A DNA stretch of 64,000 nucleotides from Aspidiotus rigidus. Its lineage: Eukaryota > Arthropoda > Insecta > Hemiptera > Diaspididae. Within the stretch, counting starts at the first letter, position 1. Each line of letters begins with the position of its first letter. A program made the position numbers and the translations under genes. Shown in pieces: positions 1 through 9,774 of this stretch. Under the pieces are notes generated by a model. It did no database searches. It was not told the DNA's origin and worked only from the letters and a program-made list of their open reading frames with translations. The stretch spans positions 4,712,001-4,776,000 of the forward strand of contig JAVHKY010000052.1 of NCBI GenBank assembly GCA_035079385.1, written 5' to 3'.

Positions 1-95
1 CCGCGAGTCAAAAGGGTGAATGAATATTAGAATGTACAAATGAAGAAACAGCTATTCCCGCGCAGGAAAAGAAAAAACGAATATACGCGTATTAA

Positions 96-133
96 TGGTC
101 ACGTTTCGGACAAACTAATGTCCTTCATCAGAC
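96..133 (-). ncRNA. Hammerhead-like motif at a Penelope-type 3' end
   Basis: Read on the minus strand, CTGATGA is followed by GGACA, a six-base loop, TGTCC and then GAAAC. These are the two conserved core boxes of a hammerhead ribozyme, separated by a perfect 5 bp stem II. Penelope-like retroelements are known to carry hammerhead motifs in their terminal repeats, and similar but weaker motifs end the Penelope copies near 13.73 kb and 22.1 kb. I could not define stems I and III or a clear cleavage site, so self-cleavage is not shown. No coding remnant accompanies it in the first 170 bases. Confidence 0.5.
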
Positions 134-169
134 CAAAGATAAGAATTGAGAAACTAAACGAACTATGGA

Positions 170-995
170 GAAATTAATACATGTTGGGAGAGTAAATTTT
201 TTTTTCAAATTATTTATTTACATGCACTATTATTTTAATATTTATACATGTTCTCTTGACATCTTATTATTATTAACGTGCTAGGCCATACCAAGCAGTC
301 GAGGTGTTGGCGTCCTTTAATCTATATTATTATTCGGATTAACACACCCTATTGGAGCACTAGAAAATTATACACTTGAAAAGCTATGGTGTGCCAATGT
401 CGGCAATCGATTTCCTCCGTAGGCGGTGAGTGCGCGGAGGTTCAAGTAATATTAATGCCTCCACGTTGTAATCATTGTCGATAGCGGTCGGTTATCTTTA
501 AAATTGTATCAGCGACGGTCTTGATGCGAAAGTCCTCATGCAGCTGGCGATTGGCGAGGAACCAAGGTGCCCCTGTCCTTTTTCGTAGGACTAGATTTTG
601 AAACGGCTGTAGAATTGCTATGTTGCTGATTGCTGTGGAGCCCCAAAGTGGGGCACCGAATGTTCATATAGGTTGAAGTAGCATTTGGTAGAGTGGCCGT
701 TTGTTAGCTACATTCCCCCAACCCCCCCCCCCATGACGGAATTTCGAGTCGCGACTAATGTCATAATTTTGTTCACATTTTGTTCAATTTTGTTCAACAA
801 ATTTTAAATTTTGTTCACTCGTCGTTTCCCCGCTACATTTATTTCAAACATGGGGAGGGCGGGGGAAATGCAGCCCTCATCTTCGAATTTTGCGTTCGAA
901 TCCATGTGATAATTTTGTTCAGGAAACTTCGGATTTTCTTCACCCATCATTTCTCCGCTACATACATTTAAAATTTTAGGGCCTAAGGAAATGTA
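170..995. other. Intergenic sequence around the jockey fragment
   Basis: Apart from the coding remnant at 472-648 this stretch shows a run of C at about 721-733 and AT-rich sequence. Short open frames at 780-1061 on both strands overlap each other and have no recognisable protein features. I see nothing else. Confidence 0.4.
472..648 (-). pseudogene. Jockey-type non-LTR retrotransposon ORF2, C-terminal fragment
   Basis: The minus strand encodes 58 uninterrupted residues ending in a stop. They include LWGSTAISNI, ILQPFQNLVLRK, GAPWF and LHEDFRIKTVADTI. This order (LWG, then lQxFQNkxLR, aPWfvxNxxLHxDlxI) is typical of the region downstream of reverse transcriptase in jockey-group elements. The reverse transcriptase itself is absent. 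An out-of-frame continuation towards position 700 suggests more decayed sequence. This is a dead 3' fragment, about 60 residues of an element whose ORF2 is normally around 900. Confidence 0.6.
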
Positions 996-1199
996 TACAG
1001 GGTGGACCAGAAAGATATTACCATTTAAGTGGGAGTTTGCGCTAAATCTGTCGTAGCGCAAAAACGCAAAACGTTAGACGTATCGTTTAAATGTACGAAT
1101 TTTGTATCTCAATTTTATCTTTAATTTGAGCCATATCCGAAGTTTCTACGACTTTTCTGAGCCGAGTTGTGGACCAAAATGTGCCGAAAATTTACCAAA

Positions 1200-1900
1200 T
1201 CGCCAGAGATCTCAAAATAGGGCTTGAAAATTAATTAATATTTTACAGTATTGAGCTGAGTTTCGAAAATGTTAATAATAAAATTATTGTTTCTTAAGTG
1301 AATTTGGACTGGGAAAACGAGAAAAATAGTAACAAAATCCTAAGAAGAACCAAAATGGGTTAATAGGCCCAAAAAGGATCAAAATTCCCCCAAGTTGGAA
1401 AATCGTCCAAATTTTTGAATTGAAATTCGATTTTTAAGTGAGATTTCGCGCAGAGTCCGAAAAAAATGTTAAAAAAATTCTTCGAAGCACCGACATTGGT
1501 TAATGGGCCCAAAAAAGGTCAAAATTTCCCCAAATCGAAAAATTGTTCAAACTTTCGAATTTTAATTCGATTTTCAAGTGGAATTTTGCGCTGAGTCCAA
1601 AAAAAATGCTGAAACGGTTCTTCGAAGCACCAAAAAGGGGTTGATGGACCCCAAAAGAGCCAAAATTTCCCCCGAATTAGAAAATCGTTCAAACTTTCAA
1701 ATTTTAATTCGATTTTCAAGTGGACTTTTGCGCTCAGTCCTAAAAAAATGCTTAAAAAATACTTCGGAGCACCAAAATGGGTTGATGGGGTCAAAGAGAA
1801 TCGAAATTCCTCCAAGATGGAAAATTGCGTAATCTTCAAAAGTTGTTTTCAATTCTGAAGTATAATTTAGCGCCGAGTCCGAGAAAAATACTGAAATGGC
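1200..1900. repeat. Diverged tandem repeat, about 150 bp units
   Basis: Four to five units each contain TTCGATTTTCAAGTGGA-like sequence, a GCGCTGAGTCC-like box, a lysine-codon-like A run, CTTCGAAGCACCAAAA and GGGTTNATGGGCCC. Overlapping ORFs on both strands (1519-1839 and 1578-1832) are by-products of the repetition. Confidence 0.6.
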
Positions 1901-1999
1901 CCTAGATGATCTCCAAAATGAAAAATCAATAATTTTTTCTCATTCTGCAGTAAAATTGTTGATTCAGGAGATGGAACGGATGTCGACGAGTTTGTCTGC

Positions 2000-2790
2000 C
2001 GTTGAGTGCTCGTGGAGTGAGAGATCGACTAGCGTCGGGTGACCGATCCGAAAGAGGAAATTGCGAAAATTCTCCTCATTTGGGGATTGGAGGGAGACGA
2101 CAAGTTCATCTTCCGTTGAAGGTTCACGGTGAGAGATCGACTAGGGCTTTGCGTATGATCAAAGTGGGAAAAAGTACGAAAACTCTCGTTGTTCCAGTCA
2201 AAGAACGCAGAGTTGGTCTTCTGTTGCGTGCTTGCGATGAAAGATCAACTGACGCCCCACCTATGAACGAAGCGGGTCAAAGAGCAAAAACTCCTTGATT
2301 CAGGCAATGGGAGCATACCGCAAATTCGGTCTTGCTCGTGATGAACGATCAGCTACAGCTCAGTTTTTGATTGAGGCAGACGAACGCTCGGAATTTCTCG
2401 GGGTTTCACCTGGAGGACGGAATGATACCATCAAGCTCGACTTTTGTCATGAGCTCGTGGTAAGAGAACGATCAAGACCCCGTGTTTGACAGAGACAGGC
2501 GAATGATCCCTGGGTTCAACATACATCAACTGAGGCCCCGTGTATGATCGACGCGGGTGCTTCCGAAAAAACTCCTGTTGTTTCGGGCGGAGGAGGAATG
2601 ATACTGGCGACTTTGTTTTCCATTACATGCTCGCGGTGAAAGATCGACTGAGGCCCGGTGTCCGTATGATCAAGGTGGGTGCTTACGCAAAAACTCGGTG
2701 TTGTTTCGGGACAAGGAGAGAATGATACTGGCGACTTCGTTTTCCATTACATGCTCGCGGTAAAAGAAGAACTGAGGGCCCCGTTTATGA
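2000..2790. repeat. Second internal tandem repeat of the foldback element
   Basis: Imperfect units of about 115-130 bp carry GAGAGATCGACTRRGG, a GTATGATC box and an AAAACTC box. The best conserved pair is at 2540-2660 and 2660-2780, which share ATGATACTGGCGACTT and CATTACATGCTCGCGGT. GC content is higher than in the surrounding DNA. It lies between arms of the first repeat type. Confidence 0.55.
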
Positions 2791-3356
2791 TCGAGCTTCG
2801 AAGATTAGGCGGTTTCATCATTTTGGGGAAATTTTGACCCTTTTCGAGACCATAAGCCTATTTTGGTGCTTCGCACTTCGCAGAATTTTTTAACAATTTT
2901 ATTCAGATTCAGCGCTAAATTTTATCTCAGAATCGAGAAAAACTTTGAAGGTTGAGCGAGTTTATCATTTGGGAATATTTTGACCCTTTTTGGGCCCATT
3001 AACCCATTTTGGTGCTTCGCAGAATTTTTTAACAATCTTATCCGGATTCAGCGCTAAACTTTACTCCAGGATCGGGGAACACTTTGAAGATGACGCGATT
3101 CTTTCAATCAGGAAAATTGTTTTTTGATATTTCACAACTTTGGGAACCCTTGCTGTAAAATTTCGGCACACTTTAGTCCATAACTCGGCTCAGAAAAGTC
3201 ATAGAAACTTCGGATATGGCTCAAATCAAAAACAAAATTGAGATACAAAATTCGTACATTTAAACTATACGTCTAACGTTTTACGTTTTCGCGCTATGAC
3301 AGATTTAGTCCAAATCCCTATTTAACTGTTAACATCATTTTGGCGCACCCTATATA

Positions 3357-4765
3357 TCTAATAGGTACCGTATTATAGTTATAAGTAATATACTATTTTT
3401 TAATAGAGTTAAATTTCCGAGTATACTCATAACAATACTTGGGAGTGAGCAATCTAGTTGCGAGATACCGGCTTTTAATACATAATGTGGTACTCGTACA
3501 TCAAAAGTTGAAATTGAAATTCGTAAATGAAAGTCTTTTTCCGTGACGAACAAAAATTATAATAATAAGAATGAACACTTGAAATCGTGAAAAAACAAAT
3601 GTTAATTCTTATCATTGAAATTCGTAGTTTACTCACCTTTTCCTCGTTTCAATGAAGAATAAAACAGCGGCACAATTCATTAAGAACGCAATTAAAAAAA
3701 AAAAAACTTTTTCCTCAAGCCGTTTTTTTTCCTTTGTGAGGAGAGAGGAGGAGGAAGAGGAGGGGAGAAAACGGAATCCACCTAATTCTAGAAGAAAAAT
3801 CGTCTGCACTACCGGGAAGCTTATAAGAATAAAATATGAAAGAGAAGAAATCATCAAGCAATAATAAGAACATGCAAAGATTTACGGTTGAGGAGGGGGG
3901 AGTAAAAGGGATATTTTTCAAAGCTCTAAAAATGGTTTAAACTATGCAGTCTTACGACATACACGATGAAAAAAAATTTTGGACAGTAAAATATCCTCCC
4001 TCACTTCCCCTCCAAAGAAAAAAGGTACTCCTAAATTCATGCCTGAACAAAGAAAACGGTGGATTATTGCATCGAGTACAATAATAGTTATCTATTCGCA
4101 AGACTGCAAAATGTTTGTGATTTGTGAAGTGATTTCAATTTTTTAATATTTTGTACCATAAGAGATAAGTTTTGTTAATCGTGGCAATTGAAATGCTCTA
4201 GGTTTTCAACAACCGCGATCTTGAACGTTTCAACCACGGTACACGTGATTTCAACTAAAGGATGCATCGTGTATTAATAAGAAACTGTCGCTGAAAAACT
4301 CCTGTTGCAAGCTGAAAAAAAATCAAAAACATCATCCAAAAAAGCATTTAAATAGGCGCGTATAATCGATCTCACGAAGATACGGCACGTATCATAATTC
4401 CGTAAAATATGCTTCATAGTGAATAGGTTTTCCTTCTCCATTACACCTCGTCATGAAATAAGTTATTCATCATAATTACACGTTTCCAGAGGCTACTTAA
4501 ACTGCAAAGCAAGATGTTAATTTTTAGCGTAGACTAATTAAAAATCTACATGTATAATAAGAAGCGTCTAATGCGTGTAAACTCGTACCTCAGCACGCTC
4601 ATAGCGCAATCAGTATGTTAACTTAAGATCATTACTTTGTTTAAAATCTTTCTTCCGACGTTTCAACGTTTTTAACTTTCTCGTTCTGAATACTCGAATA
4701 TCTTCCCCTTCTTTCCAATCTTTTCCTATTTCTTTCCCTTGCTTGTAAGGTCATTTATTATTCAC
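3357..4765. other. AT-rich sequence with nothing recognised
   Basis: The stretch contains purine-rich and pyrimidine-rich patches (for example 3735-3770) and homopolymer runs. Open frames near 3633-3921 overlap on opposite strands and are low in complexity. I see no gene or repeat structure that I can support. Confidence 0.3.
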
Positions 4766-5117
4766 ACATGGACTATGTACCGGGTGCCGGTAGTTTCACC
4801 GACGGCAATTTCACCGAATTTTTGGCTCTTCCTTCACCGAAGGGCTGGTTTACCTACAGGTTGGTTTACCTATAGCTGAATTCATATATATTCACCAACC
4901 AAAAAAAATAAAAAAATAAGAAGAGGAGGAATGTAAAAAGAAGAGTACGTACAAATACATACAATCTACAATGATGAGCCTGTTTGACAGGGAATGCAGC
5001 AATTTTTACACTTTCTTCAGCCGGTACAGACACCGTCAGATAATATTTAGGAAACAGCTGACTGGTACCGCGTGAACAGATAGCTCATACTTCCACCTTT
5101 GAGTGCAGTAGCTTATA

Positions 5118-5345
5118 ATGTTCGATTTCCTCTTTCATGACAGTGGCCCTGAAGCTACTCGAATTTTAGTTTTCGGTGCGAAGAAGAATTTGGACATGCC
5201 AGAAAATATTGATATCTGGTTTGGGGACAGAACGTTCAAACAAACGCCTACTTTTACCCACCAAATTTACACGATTCGTGTTTTCAACGGAGGTCAGGCA
5301 GTACCCGTCATTTATACACTACTATACTTGAAAATTCTCGACCTC
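5118..5345 (+). pseudogene. MULE-type transposase fragment
   Basis: The fragment reads RILVFGAKKNLDM, then WFGDRTFKQTPTFTHQIYTI, then a PVIYTLL segment. This matches the arrangement in insect Mutator-like transposases, in which a residue-rich 'ilIFgteenL' strand precedes 'WfaDGTFkxxPxxFxQlYtiH', the first catalytic-Asp region of the DDE/D domain. The D of the FGDRTF segment is retained, although the usual G after it is R. Only about 76 of several hundred residues remain and the frame stops at 5345. The upstream 4770-5117 sequence is probably part of the same dead copy. A better preserved MULE copy lies at 43.8-44.7 kb. Confidence 0.6.
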
Positions 5346-5545
5346 TAGACTGTATGTATCTGATAAAAAAGGTATTAATTTGGAAAAATCTCGACCTCCG
5401 AGCTATTTATATGATCGGAGGGAGACTTGTATAATTTTCGTCTTTCAAGCTATGATGGGAGAGGGCTTCGGAAAAAAAAAAAACGAATATTGAGCTGTAT
5501 CTGATAGGGGGGAAATGTGGATTTTCGAGCTTAAACTCATAAGGT
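5320..5545. repeat. Diverged copies of the B minisatellite
   Basis: Four to five degenerate units carry (T)TGGAAAAATYTCGACCTC, GAGCTAT, TATGATMGGAGGG and GACTTG. They resemble the 45 bp unit that is amplified at 54.8-60 kb and used as module B in the CBA elements. They directly follow the MULE fragment. Confidence 0.5.
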
Positions 5546-6940
5546 GGTGAGAAACAAAGTTTAATCTTTATTTAGAAGAAGTATAAACAAAGAACCCCCG
5601 CAAAACAAGTTCCCTATTTGCCTCAATTAACACAGTTAATGAAGGCAATCCCGAGGAGCGGACGAAGTAGACTGCGAGTTTTTTCGTGTTCGTTTCGCTT
5701 TTTCTTCTCGTAGTAGTAGTCTAGCATATGCTCTCGTAAAAATGACCTTGATCTGAACTTTATCCATAGTAAAATTAACACGTCGGCCTAATATGACGTC
5801 GAATTTCGTATCCCTAAAGATTGAACATGAACTCGTGACACGAAGCAGAGAGCAACTTGTTCATTAATTCTCCAATTTAAACAAGTTTCTAAGAACCGTG
5901 AGGCGTGGCCGTATTCTTGTACGTATTATCTACACTATTCGCGTAGTAAATACAAGTTTTTAAACACCAGAAGTTTCTTGTATGGTACCCAACTCACGCA
6001 CGATGCAATGTAAATCACTAGCAGCTACTGTCTTTTGTTTTTTCACGCTACGTTTTGTGCACTTGCACTGCACTTTATGCATCTGTTGCGCAGATACGGT
6101 AACCGAGAAGTGCCATATCATACGCTACGGATATTATTATTCGGTTCATTGTGACAATAGACGTGCTCAAAATATAAATGGTTTAAAGGAAAATATGTAT
6201 TTAAAATATAAATTAATTAAAACTGAGTCAATGACACTTTTAAAATTCATCAAAAAATTTACCTGTATAAATAAACCTCAATTTTGAATGGGGAATAATA
6301 AATTGAACGGAAAGGAAATGAGCTCTCAACGGAAGAAATTGTAACCTAAACTAATCCCAAACAACAGGAAAAAAATGAGCTTTCAACGGAAGAAATTATA
6401 ATCTAAACTAATCCAAACGAACAGAAGAAAAATGAGTTGGAAGAAATCGTATGTGAGTTACTGTCAGCGCAGCAGTGGTGGTGAATATAGACGGAACAAA
6501 TGTTCAGCCAGCCTGTATATAACTTTAATAACTTTACGACGTCACAGTGTTGACGCGTGAGTTGCCTAACAACTGTCAAAAATTTTTCACGCTTTCCTCT
6601 TCTGTGAGACAACCACTTACAAACGCTCTGCTTGCAAAGTTCCAGGCATCAGATAACTGGGCGTCGTTTCAGAAATACAAGATCTCTGTCTCGGCCTATG
6701 GATAATTATCACCAACGTCGACGAACTTGGCGCCTCTACATGTACAAGTCCTACATTCCTAAAGAAATTGGTTTCCAAACACAGTCTTGGGATGAAGGTA
6801 TGCCTCGGGCTTGTGCAAGTTCCTCGAGAAGCAAAGGCAATACCTCTAGGTCAGAAGAGGAAGCGAGGGTGTCCTTAACAGGCGAGGCGCGCACTAGTAT
6901 TATAGGAGAGAAGACTTTATGTACTTACAAGACGTGAAAA
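5546..6940. other. Unassigned sequence
   Basis: ORFs at 5982-6287 and 6632-6937 have no features I recognise. A short near-duplication lies at about 6313-6350 and 6377-6420 (GAGCTYTCAACGGAAGAAATT). Possible remnants of an old element in 6700-6940 cannot be assigned to a family. Confidence 0.3.
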
Positions 6941-6948
6941 TTTCAACA

Positions 6949-7390
6949 GGGAACCTCTGTCCTAAGGGGGGTTTTTTGAGAAATTTGCCGTGCGCCGTTC
7001 GCCGTCCAACAAAAAACTTGAAAAAATTTTGACCCTCGAGCCATATATTATAGGAGGGGGACTTGGAAAAATTTTAAATCTCGAGCTATATATGATACAA
7101 GGGGGACTTGGAAACGACAATGGCTTCTCTAACAAAGTTGACCAAGGATCGCAAGGAACCTGTTCTACGAGTCAAATTGGTTTTGAAATTGAGAATTCAA
7201 GGATGTCTACACCTGAGATATTATTCCAAAATATACAGCTCGAGCATCAAACCTCCTATTGTATATACCTCAGAGGTCAAAATTCTTTCAAGTCCCTCTT
7301 CCTATATTATACAGCTCAAGAATTGAAATTTTTCCAAGTTTTTTGCCGGATGGCGCCCAGCGCACGGTGCACGCCAAATTTCTCAAAATA
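6949..7390. mobile_element. CBA-family inverted-repeat element, complete C-B-A-B-C' copy
   Basis: The left end is AACAGGGAACCT followed by a TTTTTTGAGAAATTTGCCG box and GCGCCGT repeats (module C). Next come units of the AT-rich minisatellite (module B), then a unique core beginning GGCTTCTCTAACAAAGTTGA (module A, 7117-7225). Inverted B units and an inverted C follow, ending in GCCAAATTTCTCAAAATAGG. The symmetrical C-B-A-B-C' order, about 440 bp, is the clearest version of a family that recurs at 9.1-9.8, 19.6-20.5, 26.7-27.5 and 54.8 kb. No transposase is encoded, so it is a non-autonomous candidate. ORFs at 6990-7391 are read-through. Confidence 0.6.
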
Positions 7391-7484
7391 GGCTTGTACA
7401 ATTGATTTGCCTGTACAATTGGTTTACCTGTACAATTGGTTTGCTTGTACAATTGATTACTACAAAACCATATGTATAGAGACG

Positions 7485-8956
7485 CAGCGTTTCTTAAACT
7501 CATGTTCGTGGCACCCGTGGGTGCCGCAAAATTTTTCATGAAATGCAAAAATTATCTCTGTCTTTGTCATTGTTTCTGCAATTTTTTCTCTTTCTCTCTC
7601 TTCAAATTCAACGTTTGTTTTTAGAATTTAGATTTTAGATAAATCAAGATAATCGTCATATCTTGAATGTTGCAAGTCATGACAAGATAGCACAATGCTC
7701 GGCTCGTTTTATACCATATTATACAAGGATACTTTCTTGTACTTACTGCAGTTCACTTTTACAGTAAGATAAAGTAGGTATATGTTAAATCAGCTCACAG
7801 AGTAATATATTTTAATAATACAATCTGTATTTGAGTGATATTTGTGATGGATATATTTTCAAATATGAAAAAACTTGAAGTGGACAATCATGACAACGCA
7901 AATGATGGTAGTGATGCAGTTTTTTTCCAGCATCCTACGTCTACTTCTGATGGCAGCAAAGTCAAGGTAAGGAAATACTGCAATTCTCATCTATCTTATG
8001 GTTTCTCCTAGAATAGTGATGACAATGAACGCCGACTTTGTAATGAGACTCTTTCCAATGCAAGACTCAGCAAGCTTCAACGTCATTTAAACACCAAGCA
8101 TCCGAGTAAGGCTAAAAAAACGCCGCTTATTTCTCCCAAGTATTGGAAAGTCGAAAGAAGTCAGTCGAATGGTCAAAAGGATGACGGTTAATGAAACTGC
8201 ACTGGAAGCGTCGTACAAAATTGCAGAGTTGATAGCTCTTTGAAAATTACCTCACACAACCGGGCAGAATATCATTGGTCCTGGTTTTCGTATATTGCTT
8301 GAAATGATGGTCAGCAAAGAAGTTGTGGACTGCATTTTGAAAGTACCTCTTTCCAACAATACTACTGGGCGTCGCATACATGAAATGTACGCATATATGA
8401 AATGTCGGTAAACATACACAAACAGGTCATTGAGAGAATTCTGATTCATCGTAAATTCGTACTTCAGGTCGATGAGTCAACTGATGTAACTTCAAAAAGT
8501 CAGTTAATTGCATTTGGCAGATTTATTGATGGTGACAGTATAATTGAGCAGTTATTGTTCTGTAAGGTACTGGTTGCCACGACGAAAGGTGAGGAAATTT
8601 TGAATTTGGTTGATAAATTTCTCACTGAAAACGCTCTATCTTGGATGTACTGCTGTGGAATAAGTACAGACGGTGTACCAGAAATGACGGGAAAAGTGAA
8701 GGGGTTCGTCACACATGCGCGTTTCAGTATCAGTAATTAGACCTAAAATAATTGAACTTTGTACTAAGCATCAAGCACACCCCTCTCATTAACGATTGTG
8801 CTAATCTAAAATAAAATTTTTAATATCTATTATTCTAATAATCTAATCGTACCTATATTTCTCATGGTTAAAATAAAATTTTCAGTGACGGGTGCCACCA
8901 AAATTTTAATTGTCGATTTAGGGTGCCGTGCATCCAAAAAGTTTGGGAAACACCAC
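7485..8956 (+). mobile_element. Decayed hAT element of the ZBED type
   Basis: The left end is CAGCGTTTCTTAAACT and the right end carries AGTTTGGGAAACACCA, which are inverted relatives and fit the hAT tip consensus. GGGTGCC-containing sub-terminal sequence is also inverted between the ends (7510-7530 and 8885-8930). ATGTATA occurs close outside both ends (7472-7478 and 8957-8963), a possible remnant of a target-site duplication, but on the left it is separated from the tip by six bases. The interior holds a broken transposase (7848-8740). Confidence 0.65.
7848..8740 (+). pseudogene. ZBED5-like hAT transposase, multiply frameshifted
   Basis: The N-terminus reads MDIFSNMKKLEVDN. A damaged BED zinc finger follows at about 8030-8110 (NETLSNARLSKLQRHLNTKHPS; the first Cys pair is partly lost). 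Next are KIAELIAL and KPHT-like and RIHEM segments at 8200-8400. The best block, at 8402-8740, is FVLQVDESTDVTSKSQLIAF, LLFCKVL, GEEILNLVDKFL and STDGVPEMTGKVKGFVT. The VDESTD and STDGxxxMTG motifs are the catalytic-Asp-containing blocks of ZBED5/FAM200-type transposases. The C-terminal dimerisation domain is missing. Frame changes near 8190, 8240 and 8400 and a stop after about 112 residues of the last block show that it is dead. Confidence 0.75.
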
Positions 8957-9059
8957 ATGTATACTGTACATATGGATGCAAGAGCAGCGTGCACTTTGCA
9001 AATCTTATTTTAGCGTGATGAACTTGACTGTGCTGTTTTTGAATAAAAATTCTGTGGCT

Positions 9060-9770
9060 GAGAAGTCCTAGACCTACTGTAAGCCCATTATAATATATTC
9101 CGAGAGTCTAAATTTTTCTTGACTCTCGAGATATAATATGGCAGGAGGGGGACTTAGAAGAATTTTAACTGTCTAGCTATATATGATAGGAGGAGGACTT
9201 GGCAAAAAGTCCCTCTCCTATCATATATGGCTCCAGAGTCGAAATTTTTTCCAAGTCCCTCTCCCATCATATATAGTTCGAGAGTAGAAATTTTTCCAAG
9301 TTTTTTGTTGGACGGCGCACAGCAAATTTCTCAAAAAGCCCCCCATAGAACAGGTTCTCTGTTAAAATGTCGACTCTCAAGCTATATACGATAGCAAGGG
9401 GACTTGAAAAAATTTCGATCTCCGAACTATACAAAGATAGGAGGCGGACTTGAGAAAATGTCATCCTCCAAGCTGTATACAATAGGAGTCAGAATTTTTT
9501 CCAGTTTTTTGCCGGACGACAGACAGCGGACGGCGCACGGAAAATTTTTTAAAAAACTCCCCATAGAACAGGTTCCCTGTTAAAATTTCGACCCTTGAGC
9601 TATATATGATCGGAGGGGGACTTGGAAAAACCGACGGCTTCCTTAAAGAAGTTAAACGAGGGATGCATGGAACCTGTTCTATGAGCAAATTGGATTAGGT
9701 ATTGAGAATTCAAGCAAGCCTAGACTTATTATAAAGCTAGTATAAAGAAGGCCTAGACCTACTATAAGCC
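9060..9770. mobile_element. Rearranged CBA-family cluster
   Basis: Modules appear in the order: trace of A (9070-9115), B units (9120-9295), inverted C (9296-9377, ending GTTCTCTGTTAAAAT), B (9366-9500), a second inverted C (9500-9588), B (9586-9635) and A (9636-9770, beginning CGACGGCTTCCTTAAAGAAG). Two C' ends in a row imply nested or tandem insertion of two copies. A shares AGGAACCTGTTCTATGAG-type sequence with module C. Confidence 0.6.
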
Positions 9771-9774
9771 TCCA

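Larger units (their letters stand above)
996..3354. mobile_element. Foldback-type inverted-repeat element, 2.36 kb
   Basis: The two ends are inverted copies of one another for roughly 200 bases (about 996-1200 and 3150-3354), with tips TACAGGGTG and CACCCTATA. Both arms share the landmarks for ATATCCGAAGTTTCTA and ACGTCTAACGTTTT in opposite orientation. A TA dinucleotide flanks each tip (994-995 and 3355-3356), a candidate target-site duplication. The interior is repeats rather than a gene: diverged units of about 150 bp at 1200-1900, a second set at 2000-2790, and inverted relatives of the first set at 2810-3110. No transposase was found, so it is probably non-autonomous. The short ORFs inside read through the repeats. 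Confidence 0.65.

Noticed and set aside
885..905. tRNA-like GCGTTCGAATCC T-loop sequence
   Set aside because: No acceptor, D or anticodon stems can be drawn around it; a similar TTTGAATCC at 29670 also fails.
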